A stretch of DNA of 64,000 bases from Gaiellasilicea sp963707575 (GCA_963707575.1 OY970171.1:2170001-2234000), one strand, 5' to 3'; shown: positions 7,733 through 19,381, counted from the stretch's first letter. Notes: generated by a model not told the origin, from the sequence alone. Program-made: numbers and translations.

Positions 7733-8790
7733 CCGCCGCCGTAGACCGAGATCGGCAGCGAGTCCAGCAGCACCTCGTCGCTCGTCGGAAGCTCGTCCTC
7801 GAGCTGTTCGAGGACGGGCAGCGCGCCGGGGGCGGCGGCGAGGAGCAGCCGCTCGACCTCCTCGGTGGAGCCGAGCACGACGAGCTCCTGCTTGAACTGC
7901 TTCGGAAAGCGGCCGCGGCCGAGGTACCAGCCGTAGAACTTCTTCAGGAAACCGCTCGCGCGCCGCTCGCCCAGCTCGCGCACGGTCTCGCGGATGAAGA
8001 GCACGAGCTCGGCGACGACCTCCTCCCGTGAGGGCTCGCGACCGTCCCCGTCGACGATCTCGCGCAGCGCCCAGGGATTGCCCTGCGCACCTCGCCCGAC
8101 CATCACGGCGGCGGCTCCCGTCGTCGCGAGCACGGCCTGCGCCTTGGCGCGCGAGGTGACGTCGCCAGAGGCGATCACCGGCACGTCCACGATCGAGACC
8201 AGCTCGGCGGTGAGCGAGTGGTCGGCGCTGCCCGTGTACATCTGCTGGGCGGAGCGCGGGTGCAGGGTGAGCGTCGCCGCGCCCGCCTCCACGAGCTGCG
8301 GGCCGACGTCGAGGCACGTCCGCGAGCCGTCGCGCAGGCCGCGGCGCATCTTCACGCTCACGGGCAGGTCGACCGCGTTCGCCACCGCCTCGACGATCGC
8401 CGCCGCGCGCGCGGGCTCGTCGAGCAGCGTCGCGCCCGCGCCGGTCTTCGTGACCTTGCGAACGGGGCAGCCGAAGTTGATGTCGACGAGGTCGGCGCCG
8501 GCAGCCGCGACCATGCGGGCGGCGTCTGCCATCACGCGCGGGTCGGAGCCGAAGATCTGGATTGCCAGCGGGTGCTCGTCGGAGGCGACGCGCAGGTAGC
8601 CCAGCGTCTTCTCGTTGCGGTGCTCGATCCCGGCGCAGCTGACCATCTCGGAGCACACGAGCCCGGCGCCGAAACGGCGGCCCTGGCGGCGAAATGCCTG
8701 CACGCTGACCCCGGCCATCGGCGCCAGCACGACGCGCGTCGGGATCTCGACGTCGCGGATCCGCCAGCTTTCTCGGAGGTCGATCTGCAT
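7729..8790 (-). CDS. dusB: tRNA-dihydrouridine synthase
   Basis: 353 residues from ATG at 8790. The FMN enzyme reduces specific uridines in the tRNA D-loop. Signatures: VVLAPMAGVS near residues 20-29 (FMN loop), the catalytic Cys108 in DINFGCPVRKVTK, SVKMRRG, LTLHPRSAQQMYTG, VIASGDV near 216, and VMVGRGAQGNPW near 237-248. The longer open frame upstream of 8790 is antisense to greA and lysS and was rejected. In Firmicutes dusB lies beside folK and lysS on the same strand; here it is inverted, convergent with DUF4383 and divergent from greA. Confidence 0.95.
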   Translation of the reverse strand: MQIDLRESWRIRDVEIPTRVVLAPMAGVSVQAFRRQGRRFGAGLVCSEMVSCAGIEHRNEKTLGYLRVASDEHPLAIQIFGSDPRVMADAARMVAAAGADLVDINFGCPVRKVTKTGAGATLLDEPARAAAIVEAVANAVDLPVSVKMRRGLRDGSRTCLDVGPQLVEAGAATLTLHPRSAQQMYTGSADHSLTAELVSIVDVPVIASGDVTSRAKAQAVLATTGAAAVMVGRGAQGNPWALREIVDGDGREPSREEVVAELVLFIRETVRELGERRASGFLKKFYGWYLGRGRFPKQFKQELVVLGSTEEVERLLLAAAPGALPVLEQLEDELPTSDEVLLDSLPISVYGGG

Positions 8791-8815
8791 CGTTTGCAGA
8801 TGGTAGACGCAGGTA

Positions 8816-8844
8816 TTGACCGCTACCCATCTCATCGGTACCAT
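8816..8844 (+). promoter_or_regulatory. sigma70-type promoter of greA
   Basis: TTGACC (8816-8821) and TACCAT (8839-8844) are separated by 17 nt, close to the housekeeping consensus. The expected start of transcription is near 8851, which leaves a leader of about 73 nt before the greA TTG. Confidence 0.6.
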
Positions 8845-8856
8845 TCCCGCCCGCGT

Positions 8857-8880
8857 CGGCGCGTGAGTCGCCGGCTTTTT
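8857..8880 (+). terminator. terminator-like hairpin in the greA leader
   Basis: CGGCG/CGCCG stem with a 7-nt loop, followed by GCTTTTT. It begins only a few nucleotides after the predicted transcription start and lies upstream of greA, so it looks like a leader attenuator rather than the end of a gene. The stem is short and folding is not computed. Confidence 0.45.
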
Positions 8881-8923
8881 CTGTAGGTAAGAGGCTGTGT
8901 AGGTAGGCCGGGGAGGCCAGATC

Positions 8924-9397
8924 TTGAAGGAAGTCATCCTCACTCCAGAGGGGTACGAGAAGCTCAAGCAGGAGATCGAGGTCCTGTCGAACGACAGGCG
9001 CCGCGAGGTCGCGGACCGGATTCGCGTCGCGCGCGAGTTCGGTGACATCACTGAGAACGCCGAGTACGACGACGCCAAGAACGAGCAGGCGATGCTCGAG
9101 CACAAGATCGCCCAGCTGGAGGACCGGCTGGTCAACGCGCGCGTGATCCGCTCCGGCGACGTCGACCTGAGCGTCGTCTCGGTCGGCGCCAAGGTGCGCC
9201 TGCGCGACGTGGACGCGAAGCAGACCTTCGAGTACACGATCGTCGGCTCCGCGGAGGCCAATCCGGCCGAGTCGAAGCTCTCGAACGAGTCGCCGGTGGG
9301 CCGGGCGATCATCGGCAAGAAGAAGGGCGAGACCGTCGAGGTCTCGGCTCCGCGCGGCTCCCTCAAGTACAAGATCCTGGATATCAAGGCAGCGTAG
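8924..9397 (+). CDS. greA: transcription elongation factor GreA
   Basis: 157 residues. GreA binds the RNA polymerase secondary channel and stimulates cleavage of backtracked RNA. The N-terminal coiled coil (about residues 4-75) carries the acidic tip EFGDITENAEYDDAKNEQ, with the two catalytic acidic residues, and the C-terminal FKBP-like domain ends in GRAIIGKKKGETVEVSAP. The start is TTG at 8924, supported by GGGGAGG at 8910-8916. lysS follows after 9 nt. GreA beside LysRS is a frequent arrangement. Confidence 0.96.
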   Translation: MKEVILTPEGYEKLKQEIEVLSNDRRREVADRIRVAREFGDITENAEYDDAKNEQAMLEHKIAQLEDRLVNARVIRSGDVDLSVVSVGAKVRLRDVDAKQTFEYTIVGSAEANPAESKLSNESPVGRAIIGKKKGETVEVSAPRGSLKYKILDIKAA

Positions 9398-9400
9398 GCT
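9395..9400 (+). promoter_or_regulatory. -10 box of lysS
   Basis: TAGGCT begins at the greA stop codon and ends exactly 6 nt before the lysS ATG. It would allow lysS to be transcribed leaderless in addition to any readthrough from greA. Confidence 0.4.
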
Positions 9401-9406
9401 TCGGCG

Positions 9407-10762
9407 ATGCTGCCGAAGCGCTTTCCTGACCGGGACGAGATCGCCGCGGTCCGGAAGGACTGCGAGGCGCTCGACGCGGGCACCGAGTCGGCCGAGAAGC
9501 GGCGGCTCGCCGGCCGGGTGCTCGGGCGGCGAGGGCACGGCAAGCTCGTCTTCCTCGACCTCGTCGACCGCTCCGGGCGGATCCAGCTCCTCTGCGACGA
9601 GAGCCGTACGGGCGAGCTCGATCTCGATCTCGGCGACGTCATCGGAGTCACCGGCTCACCGGCGAAGTCCCGGCGCGGCGAGCCGTCGCTGGCCGTCGAC
9701 GAGCTGACGCTGCTCGCCAAGATCCGCGCGCCGCTCCCGGACACCTTCCACGGGCTCACCGACGTCGAGGCCCGCTACCGCAAGCGCTACCTCGACCTGC
9801 TGATGAACGACGAGACGCGCGCCGACTTCCTCCTGCGCAGCCGGATCGTCGCATCGATCCGGCGCTACCTCGACGCCGAAGGCTTCGTCGAGGTCGAGAC
9901 GCCGATGCTGCAGCCGCGCTACGGCGGTGCGTTCGCCGAGCCGTTCGTGACCCACTGGAACTACCTCGATCAGGACTTCTACCTCCGCATTGCGACCGAG
10001 CTGTACCTGAAGCGGTTGATCGTCGGCGGGCTCGAGCGGGTCTACGAGCTGGGCAAGGACTTCCGGAACGAGGGCATCTCGTACAAGCACTCGAACGAGT
10101 TCACGATGGTCGAGTGGTACGAGGCGTACGCCGACTACCGCGACACGATGGTGCGCATGGAGACGCTGGTCGAGCACGTGGCGCTCGAGACGCTCGGATC
10201 GACGCAGGTCACGTTCAAGGGGCACGAGCTCGACCTGAAGGCGCCCTGGCGACGGCTTCGCTTCACCGACTCGCTGGCGGCGCACGGGCTCTGGATCCGC
10301 GACGAGGCCGAGCTGCGCGCGGCGCTCGACGAGCGCGGCGTGGACACGAACGCCGACAAGGACTGGGCGCAGCTCGTCGACCACGCCTTCAGCTCCTATG
10401 TCGAGCCGACGCTGGTCGAGCCGACGATCGTGCACGACTACCCGATCGAGATCTCGCCGTTCGCACGCTCGACCGACGACGACGAGACGCTGACCGAGCG
10501 CTTCGAGTACTTCGCCGGCGGGATGGAGCTCGGCAACGCGTTCTCCGAGATCAACGACTCGGAGGAGCAGCGCGAGCGGTTCGCGCTCCAGTCCGAGCAG
10601 GTCGAGGGCGAGCGGGAGGACCCGGACTACGTCGAGGCGCTCTCGTACGGGATGCCGCCCACGGGCGGGCTGGGCCTGGGGATCGACCGCCTCGCGATGC
10701 TGCTCACCGGGCGCGAGACGATCCGTGACGTGATCCTCTTCCCGGCGCTCAAGGAGCGATGA
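9407..10762 (+). CDS. lysS: lysyl-tRNA synthetase, class II
   Basis: 451 residues. It charges tRNA-Lys. The N-terminal OB-fold anticodon-binding domain (about residues 1-115) is shorter than in E. coli LysS. The class II core shows motif 1 (EVETPMLQP near 164), motif 2 (GKDFRNEGISYKHSNEFTMVEWYEAY split over 205-235) and motif 3 (GLGLGIDRLAMLLTG near 420-435). A Wzz-like gene overlaps its stop by 4 nt (ATGA). The start at 9407 is favoured by the -10 box placed 6 nt upstream. Confidence 0.95.
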   Translation: MLPKRFPDRDEIAAVRKDCEALDAGTESAEKRRLAGRVLGRRGHGKLVFLDLVDRSGRIQLLCDESRTGELDLDLGDVIGVTGSPAKSRRGEPSLAVDELTLLAKIRAPLPDTFHGLTDVEARYRKRYLDLLMNDETRADFLLRSRIVASIRRYLDAEGFVEVETPMLQPRYGGAFAEPFVTHWNYLDQDFYLRIATELYLKRLIVGGLERVYELGKDFRNEGISYKHSNEFTMVEWYEAYADYRDTMVRMETLVEHVALETLGSTQVTFKGHELDLKAPWRRLRFTDSLAAHGLWIRDEAELRAALDERGVDTNADKDWAQLVDHAFSSYVEPTLVEPTIVHDYPIEISPFARSTDDDETLTERFEYFAGGMELGNAFSEINDSEEQRERFALQSEQVEGEREDPDYVEALSYGMPPTGGLGLGIDRLAMLLTGRETIRDVILFPALKER

Positions 10763-11706
10763 GCGCCGACCGGCGCGTCGTCCTCGCAGCGACGCTCGCC
10801 GGGCTGGGTGTCGCGTTCGTCGTCACGCTGCTGCAGCCCTCGACGTACCGCGCCTCGGGAACGCTCGTGCTGACGAGGGAGGGGCGCGCCCCCGGCGACG
10901 ACCCGACCCTCTCGCCCGCTGCGGCAGCCGCGGTGGAGCTGCTCGAGACGCGCGGCATCGCCGAGTCGGTGGTCGCCAACCTGCGGCTGGACGACTCACC
11001 CGGCGAGCTGCTCGACCGGATCGACGTGGACGCCGACGCCCAGAGCTCGCTGCTGCGCATCTCCGTCGAGGGGGACGAGGCGCGGAGCGCGCGGCGGATC
11101 GCCCAGGAGGTCGCAGAGGTCTTCAGCGTGCTCTACAACACGCGCTTCGGGCCTGGGGTCACGGTCTCGATCTGGGATGCCCCCGTGGCCGAGGAAGACC
11201 CGGTCTCCTCGCCGTGGGCGCGCAACCTCGCGCTGGGAGCGCTGGCGGGCGCGCTCGTGGGGCTGGCGCTCGGCGCGTTTCGGCGCCGGCCGCGGACCGA
11301 GGTGGAGCACGTCGTCGCGGCACCCACGGCTGCGCCGGCTCCGGCTCCCATCGCACCCGTTCCGGAGCGCGAACCGGAGCCGACGCCGGCGCCCGCGCCG
11401 ACACCGGCTCCCGCTGAACCGGAGCCGACGCCGGCGCCCGCCGAACCGGAGCCGATACCGACGTCGCCGGGCACGTTCGTCCCTCCTGAGCCCGGAGCCT
11501 GGACCGTCGCCGACGTCGAGGCGCTCGTGGCGGCCCAGGCCGACGACTTCCCTGCTCAGGGGCAGGATTTCGACGTTTACCTCGCGTCTCTCAGGGAGGT
11601 CGCGGGTCCCGACGGGCGCCTGCCGGCCGGCGTCCAGGGGCTCGTCGAGGAGGTCTTCGCCGACCCGATCGAGGCGGCTCGAGCCGCCGACGCGGGCGAT
11701 CACTAG
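10759..11706 (+). CDS. Wzz/YveK-like membrane protein with Pro-Ala-Glu linker
   Basis: 315 residues. TM helices at about residues 8-24 and 160-178 bracket a periplasmic alpha/beta domain of the polysaccharide co-polymerase type (opening PSTYRASGTLVLTREG). No tyrosine-kinase domain follows. After the second helix comes a low-complexity region (about 190-245) built from repeats of the PEPTPAPA type, encoded by near-identical DNA copies of about 24 nt, then a soluble helical C-terminus of 70 residues. It may organise polysaccharide export or anchor a partner at the membrane. It overlaps the lysS stop by 4 nt. The Wzz relation is moderate confidence. Confidence 0.65.
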   Translation: MSADRRVVLAATLAGLGVAFVVTLLQPSTYRASGTLVLTREGRAPGDDPTLSPAAAAAVELLETRGIAESVVANLRLDDSPGELLDRIDVDADAQSSLLRISVEGDEARSARRIAQEVAEVFSVLYNTRFGPGVTVSIWDAPVAEEDPVSSPWARNLALGALAGALVGLALGAFRRRPRTEVEHVVAAPTAAPAPAPIAPVPEREPEPTPAPAPTPAPAEPEPTPAPAEPEPIPTSPGTFVPPEPGAWTVADVEALVAAQADDFPAQGQDFDVYLASLREVAGPDGRLPAGVQGLVEEVFADPIEAARAADAGDH

Positions 11707-11831
11707 CGTCCGGCCGCATCTTCACCCTCAGGGGAACGAGGGAGGCGTCCGATACCATGGGTTCACACCTTCGACCCGGAGGCCGGGCGATCCGACTCCG
11801 GGATTCATGATGGGAAGGAGGGTCGAAGGGA

Positions 11832-14378
<2,547 letters not shown>

Positions 14379-14382
14379 GCGT

Positions 14383-14416
14383 GAGAGAGGCCGCCGCAAG
14401 GCGGCCTCTCTCGTTC
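14383..14416 (+). terminator. intrinsic terminator of clpC
   Basis: A 13-bp perfect stem (GAGAGAGGCCGCC and its complement) with a GCAA tetraloop starts 4 nt after the clpC stop and is followed by GTTCT. It probably also serves the convergent NHL-repeat gene ending at 14419. Confidence 0.85.
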
Positions 14417-14418
14417 TC

Positions 14419-15453
14419 CTAACCCGCGAGGCGCGTTCGTGCGCCGGTGCGTGGATCGACGCGCAGCACGAGCCCGGGTTCGATCGCGGTCACGATCAGG
14501 TCGCCCGACGGGAGCACGGTCACGTCGGAGACGCGCAGGTCCTCGATCAGCATCGTCACCGTGCCGTCGGCGGCGACGCGCCGCAGCGAGCCACTGTCGC
14601 GCGTCGTCCCGGCGAGGTAGAGCGTGCCGTCCGGCGCGACTGCGATCCGGTTCACGCCTGGGGAGGTCAGGACGATCTCCGAGCGCCCGTTCGCGGGATC
14701 GACGCGCCGCACGCGCGTCGAGTCCTCGGCAACGAGCAGTGTGCCGTCCCGGTCGACGGTCACGCCGTGCGGGCGGTCGAGGTCTGCGATCCGTGTGACG
14801 CCGCCCGTCGGAGAGATCCGGACGAGTGGTCCGTCGATCGCGACCGCGTAGAGCGTTCCGCTGCGCACCACGGCGACCGCGGCGACCTGCGGAACGGCAG
14901 CGAGGGCGGCGACGCGTCCGCGTGCGTCGACGCGCCTGACGAGGTTCGCGGCGAAGTCGGCGACGTACAGGACAGCGCCGTCCGCGGCCAAACCAGTCGG
15001 CTCCGAGAACCCTCGCGCATGGACGGTGAGCCCGCGGCTCCCGAGCTGCAGCACGCGGCCGGTGGCGCCGTCGGCGACGAACGTCCTTCCCCCTTCGCGG
15101 GTGACCGCGTACGGATGGCGGGCGGTCGCGGCGCGCGCCGTGACGTTCTCGGGTGCCGATTGCAGCCGCCCGACGCGGGCGACGAGCGACCATCGGCCCG
15201 GTTGGGGCAGAGCGACGGTCGCGCGGTACGTCCCCCGTCCGTCACGACGGGCGGAGAAGACCCGTCGCAGCGCCCCCGAGCGGGCGAAGATGCGGGCGGC
15301 ATCGGGCGCGGCCGGCGCATGCACCGTCACCTGCATCGGCAGGCCGGCCGTCACACCGGCGGGAGCCGTGAGCCGCACCGGAGGTGCCGAGCCGCCGGAG
15401 CCGAGCGCGATCGTCGCGGCGCTTGCGAGAACGAGGAGGCCGAGAGCTCGCAT
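14419..15453 (-). CDS. secreted NHL/SMP-30-like beta-propeller protein
   Basis: 344 residues. Signal peptide at residues 1-20, then a beta-sandwich-like segment (about 25-110), then six-bladed propeller-like repeats of about 40 residues: each contains a pattern such as GLAADGAVLYVADF, GVTVDRDGTLLVAED, RIAVAPDGTLYLAG or DVTVLPSGDLIVTA. No catalytic signature is evident, so it may bind ligands or partners outside the cell. Start ATG at 15453, giving a proper signal peptide. It is convergent with clpC and follows a 59-residue membrane protein on the same strand. Confidence 0.8.
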   Translation of the reverse strand: MRALGLLVLASAATIALGSGGSAPPVRLTAPAGVTAGLPMQVTVHAPAAPDAARIFARSGALRRVFSARRDGRGTYRATVALPQPGRWSLVARVGRLQSAPENVTARAATARHPYAVTREGGRTFVADGATGRVLQLGSRGLTVHARGFSEPTGLAADGAVLYVADFAANLVRRVDARGRVAALAAVPQVAAVAVVRSGTLYAVAIDGPLVRISPTGGVTRIADLDRPHGVTVDRDGTLLVAEDSTRVRRVDPANGRSEIVLTSPGVNRIAVAPDGTLYLAGTTRDSGSLRRVAADGTVTMLIEDLRVSDVTVLPSGDLIVTAIEPGLVLRVDPRTGARTRLAG

Positions 15454-15490
15454 CACGCTCTCTACACCGGCTCCGGTGCGGCGGTTCCCG

Positions 15491-15670
15491 TCAGCGAAGC
15501 CGGAACGTGAGAACGAGCGCCGCCACGAGGACGAGCCCGAGCACGAGCAGCACGGTCCCGGCGCCGCCGCCGAGCGACACGCCGAGCGCCAGCAGCCCAG
15601 CCGCGACGACGTAACCGACGATGCGGAGCAGTGCGATGCGTCCGGGCGCCACGCCTCGATTCTCGCCCAT
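15491..15670 (-). CDS. small two-TM membrane protein
   Basis: 59 residues. Two hydrophobic helices (about residues 11-32 and 36-56) are joined by a Gly-rich turn (LGGGAGT) and end in FRLR. It lies 37 nt upstream of the NHL-repeat gene on the same strand and may be co-transcribed with it. I do not recognise a family. Support comes from the consistently hydrophobic translation of this frame. Confidence 0.6.
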   Translation of the reverse strand: MGENRGVAPGRIALLRIVGYVVAAGLLALGVSLGGGAGTVLLVLGLVLVAALVLTFRLR

Positions 15671-15749
15671 GCGCCTTGCGCGAGGCGCTCAGGTGTGGTC
15701 CGCTCGCGACGCCAGCTCGACCGATACACACGACCAAGGGGGGAAGAGC

Positions 15750-17888
15750 ATGAGCAGAGGACGAACTCAGCGCGCCTGTCGCCTCGCGGCGATTGCGCTC
15801 GCAGCCGTCGCCGTCGCCGCGCTGCCTGCGGGCGCCGCCGCAACCGGCACGGGTGCCGCGGCGCCGACGATCGAGGCAGTCTCGACGCTGCCGCAGTACG
15901 TGTCAGGAGGCGATGTGCTCGTCGAGATCCGGCTCCATGACGACGCGGCGAGCGCGAAGCACCTACGCGTCGAGCGCAACGGCGTGGACGTCACCGGCCG
16001 CTTCCACACCATGCCCGACGGCTCGCTGCTGGGGCTCGTGGACGGCCTCCGACTCGGCGAGAACACGATCGTCGCGCGCACGAACGGACGCGGAAAGGGG
16101 ATGCCTCCCGGCCGCTCGGCGACGCTCGAGGTCGTCGACCATCCGCTCAGCGGGCCTCTCTTCTCCGGTCCGCAGCAGCAGCCCTTCTTCTGCGAGACGG
16201 TCCAGAACGGCCTCGGACCCGCGCTCGACGAGGACTGCTCGGCACCGACGCAGGTGAGCTACCGCTACCGCACGACGGGCGGCGCGTTCGCGCCGCTGGC
16301 CGACCCGAGCCAGCGTCCGGCCGACCTCGCGCAGACGACGACGCTCGAGGGGAACACGGTCGACTACATCGTGCGCGTCGAGAAGGGCGTGATCGACCGC
16401 GGCGTCTACGAGATCGCGGCGCTCTTCGACCCCGACGCGGAGCCGAGCCCCTTCGCCGCCGAGCCCGGCTGGAACGAGCGGCTCGTCTACACGTTCGGCG
16501 GTGGCTGCAATGTCGGCTACCACCAGGGCGTCGGCAACGGCGGCGTGCTCACCGACCTCTTCCTCGCGCGCGGGTATGCGGTTGCCTCGTCGTCGCTGAA
16601 CGTCTACGACAACAACTGCAGCGAAGTGATCTCCGCGGAGGTCGCGCTGATGGTGAAGGAGCACTTCAGCGAGACGTACGGCGTGCCGCGTTACACGATC
16701 GGCTGGGGTGGCTCCGGAGGCGCGATCCAGCAGCACCTGATCGGCAACAACTACCCGGGGATCCTCGACGGGATCGTCCCGGGCGCCTCGTTCCAGGATT
16801 CGATCACGCTCGGCACGGTGCCCGATTGCCGGCTCCTCGCTCTCTACTTCGCGAGCCCCGCGGGAGTCGCGGCCGGCTGGACGAACGCCCAACGGGGGGC
16901 CGCCTCCGGATTCGGGACCTGGAACTCGTGCCTCTTCTGGCATCTGGCCTTCGCGAGCCGCACGAACGCGCTCGAGGCGTGTCCGTCGGCAGTGCCGCCG
17001 GCGGCGAGGTACCACCCCGTCACGAACCCGAACGGGATCCGCTGCACGAGCTTCGAGCAGATCGCCACGCAGCTCGGCCGCAACCCCGCCAACGGCTTCG
17101 CCTGGCGGCCACTCGACAACGTCGGGCTCCAGTACGGGCTGGTGGCGCTGCAGACGGGCGCGATCACCCCGGAGCAGTTCGTCTCGCTGAACGAAAACGC
17201 GGGTGGGTTCGACGTGATCGGCAACGTGATCCCGCAGCGGGTCGCCGCTGACCCGATCGGCATCGTGCGTGCGTACGAGACGGGACGGGTGAACACGGGC
17301 GGGCTCGGTCTCGCCTCGACCCCGATCATCGACGCCCGAACGTACGCCGACCTGCCGACGGGCGACATCCACACCCGCGTGCACTCGTTCGTGACGCGCG
17401 AGCGGCTGCAACAGGCGAACGGCACTGCCGCCAACCACGTGATGCTCCTGGCGAACGCGGCCGGCACGGCCGCGATGAGCGTCGAGGCGCTCACGCAGAT
17501 GGACGCCTGGCTGGCGGCGATTCGCGCCGACGACGCGCCGGGGTCCGCCGCCGAGCGGACGATTCGCAACCGGCCCGTGTCGCTGACGGACGCGTGCTGG
17601 ACCGGGGCGACGAAGATCGTCGAGGCGTTCTCGTTCGGCCTGGCCGGCCAGTGCGAGGCGCTCTACCCGACGTTCGCCGAGACACGGATGGCCGCCGGCG
17701 CCGGCCTCGCCGGCACGGCCTTCAAGTGCCAGCTGCAACCGCTGGACTTCGCCGACTACGGGGTGGCGTTCACTCCGGCGCAGCAGGCTCGGTTGCAGGC
17801 GGCGTTCCCCACCGGCGTCTGCGACTGGAGCAAGCCCGGCGTCGACGAGCGCGAGCCGCTGGGCGCCTGGCTGGACTACGGCAACTGA
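15750..17888 (+). CDS. secreted DUF6351-like alpha/beta-hydrolase-type protein
   Basis: 712 residues from ATG at 15750, preceded by GGGGGAAG. A signal peptide covers about 1-31. An N-terminal Ig-like domain (about 35-120) precedes a large domain containing YTFGGGCNVGY, the nucleophile-elbow-like GWGGSGGAIQQ, and many paired cysteines, consistent with a secreted enzyme related to tannase/feruloyl-esterase-like folds. Such proteins are classed as DUF6351, of unknown substrate. A strong terminator follows (17896-17943). It is a single-gene unit inserted between clpC and radA. Confidence 0.72.
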   Translation: MSRGRTQRACRLAAIALAAVAVAALPAGAAATGTGAAAPTIEAVSTLPQYVSGGDVLVEIRLHDDAASAKHLRVERNGVDVTGRFHTMPDGSLLGLVDGLRLGENTIVARTNGRGKGMPPGRSATLEVVDHPLSGPLFSGPQQQPFFCETVQNGLGPALDEDCSAPTQVSYRYRTTGGAFAPLADPSQRPADLAQTTTLEGNTVDYIVRVEKGVIDRGVYEIAALFDPDAEPSPFAAEPGWNERLVYTFGGGCNVGYHQGVGNGGVLTDLFLARGYAVASSSLNVYDNNCSEVISAEVALMVKEHFSETYGVPRYTIGWGGSGGAIQQHLIGNNYPGILDGIVPGASFQDSITLGTVPDCRLLALYFASPAGVAAGWTNAQRGAASGFGTWNSCLFWHLAFASRTNALEACPSAVPPAARYHPVTNPNGIRCTSFEQIATQLGRNPANGFAWRPLDNVGLQYGLVALQTGAITPEQFVSLNENAGGFDVIGNVIPQRVAADPIGIVRAYETGRVNTGGLGLASTPIIDARTYADLPTGDIHTRVHSFVTRERLQQANGTAANHVMLLANAAGTAAMSVEALTQMDAWLAAIRADDAPGSAAERTIRNRPVSLTDACWTGATKIVEAFSFGLAGQCEALYPTFAETRMAAGAGLAGTAFKCQLQPLDFADYGVAFTPAQQARLQAAFPTGVCDWSKPGVDEREPLGAWLDYGN

Positions 17889-17895
17889 CGGAAAG

Positions 17896-17943
17896 ACGCG
17901 GCGGGCCGGCCCCATGCCGGCCCCCGGGGCCGGCCCGCCGCGT
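17896..17943 (+). terminator. intrinsic terminator after the DUF6351 gene
   Basis: An 18-bp perfect GC-rich stem (ACGCGGCGGGCCGGCCCC and its complement) encloses a 12-nt loop; GTTGT follows. It starts 7 nt after the stop codon. Confidence 0.85.
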
Positions 17944-17982
17944 TGTGACTGAATCGTTGCGAAAGCCGTCCACCGCCGTGGC

Positions 17983-17988
17983 TAGGCT
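17983..17988 (+). promoter_or_regulatory. -10 box of radA
   Basis: TAGGCT ends exactly 6 nt before the radA ATG and no Shine-Dalgarno is seen, suggesting leaderless transcription just downstream of the terminator. Confidence 0.5.
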
Positions 17989-17994
17989 GGCCGC

Positions 17995-19347
17995 ATGGCC
18001 AAGGCGGCAGTCCAGTTCGCGTGTACCGAGTGCGGCTACTCGGCCGGACGCTGGTTCGGGAAGTGCCCCGGGTGCAACGCGTTCGGCTCGCTCGTCGAGG
18101 AGGCGCCAGCCGCAGCCCCGAGGGCGAGCGCCAAGCCCCTGCTCAGACTGGTCGACGTCGCCGCGGAGGAAGCCGACCGCATCTCGACCGGCGTCCCCGA
18201 GCTCGACCGCGTGCTCGGCGGCGGGCTCGTGCCCGCCAGCCTCGTGCTCGTGGGCGGCGAGCCGGGCGTCGGCAAGTCGACGCTGCTCCTGAGCGCGCTC
18301 GGTGCGATCGCCGCCTCCGGCCGGCGGGCCCTGCTCGTCACGGGCGAGGAGTCGACAGCGCAGGTGAAGCTGCGGGCGGCGCGGCTCGGCGGCACCGACG
18401 GCGTGGAGATCCTCGCCGAGACCGAGCTCGACGCGGTCTGCGCGACGCTCGAGCGCGAGCGCCCTGATGTGTGCGTGATCGACTCGATCCAGACCCTGTA
18501 CGCCCAGGACCTGGGCTCCGCGCCCGGCTCCGTGGGGCAGGTGCGCGAGGCCGCCGGACGACTGCTGCGCGTTGGGAAACAGCTGGGCGTCGCGATCATC
18601 CTCGTCGGCCACGTGACGAAGGACGGCGCCGTCGCCGGCCCGCGGGTGCTCGAGCACCTCGTCGACTGCGTGCTCCAGTTCGAGGGCGACCGGTACCACG
18701 CGCACCGCATCCTGCGCGCGCAGAAGAACCGCTTCGGCTCGACGAACGAGCTCGGGGTCTTCGAGATGACGGGTGCCGGTCTCGTCGGCGTCCCGGACCC
18801 GTCCGAGCTCTTCGGCAAGACCATGCCGGGCGAGATCGGAGCCGCGGTCGCCTGTGCGCTCGAGGGCACACGGCCGATCCTGATTGAGATCCAGGCGCTC
18901 GTCGCGCCCACGGACCTGGCGATGCCGAGGCGGGTCGCCACCGGGGTCGACCCGAAGCGCCTGGCCATGATCGTGGCCGTTCTCTCACGCCATGCGGGCA
19001 TCGCGCTGGGCTCGGCCGACGTGTTCGTCAACGTCGCCGGCGGTCTGCGAATCGACGAGCCGGGCGCCGACCTCGCGATCGCGCTCGCGATCGCCTCGGC
19101 GGCTCGAGGCGCGCCGGTGCGGGACGACTTCGTCGCGTTCGGCGAGATCGGCCTCACCGGCCGGCTCCGTCCGGCGGCCCAATCCGAGCGTCGGCTCGAG
19201 GAGTGCGCGAAGCTGGGACTGGCCGTCGCCGTCGCCCCCAAGGACACCCGCAGCCGGAGCTCGATCCGCGTCGCCGAGGTCGAGACGCTTCGGGATGCGG
19301 TCGGGGCCGCACTCACCCCGCAGTCGGAAGAAAATCCCCGCAAATAG
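17995..19347 (+). CDS. radA: DNA repair helicase RadA/Sms
   Basis: 450 residues, standard length. RadA promotes branch migration and processing of recombination intermediates. N-terminal zinc finger C10-x2-C13...C24-x2-C27, RecA-like ATPase with Walker A GGEPGVGKS near residues 87-95, the RadA-specific KNRFGSTNE motif near 243, and a C-terminal Lon-protease-like domain (about 285-440). It lies downstream of clpC and upstream of carD-ispD as in the clpC-radA block of Firmicutes, but disA is absent from the window. Confidence 0.96.
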   Translation: MAKAAVQFACTECGYSAGRWFGKCPGCNAFGSLVEEAPAAAPRASAKPLLRLVDVAAEEADRISTGVPELDRVLGGGLVPASLVLVGGEPGVGKSTLLLSALGAIAASGRRALLVTGEESTAQVKLRAARLGGTDGVEILAETELDAVCATLERERPDVCVIDSIQTLYAQDLGSAPGSVGQVREAAGRLLRVGKQLGVAIILVGHVTKDGAVAGPRVLEHLVDCVLQFEGDRYHAHRILRAQKNRFGSTNELGVFEMTGAGLVGVPDPSELFGKTMPGEIGAAVACALEGTRPILIEIQALVAPTDLAMPRRVATGVDPKRLAMIVAVLSRHAGIALGSADVFVNVAGGLRIDEPGADLAIALAIASAARGAPVRDDFVAFGEIGLTGRLRPAAQSERRLEECAKLGLAVAVAPKDTRSRSSIRVAEVETLRDAVGAALTPQSEENPRK

Positions 19348-19357
19348 CAGAAATAGA

Positions 19358-19381
19358 CCTGGAAAAGCAGCTTTTTCCAGG
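19358..19381 (+). terminator. AT-rich hairpin after radA
   Basis: CCTGGAAAA and TTTTCCAGG form a 9-bp stem with a 6-nt loop 11 nt after the radA stop. It is unusually AT-rich for this genome. It may terminate radA transcription before the carD promoter. Confidence 0.55.

Noticed and set aside
7265..9538. A 757-codon minus-strand frame over coaX to greA
   Set aside because: It is antisense to DUF4383 and greA and overlaps dusB in another frame; no family motif.
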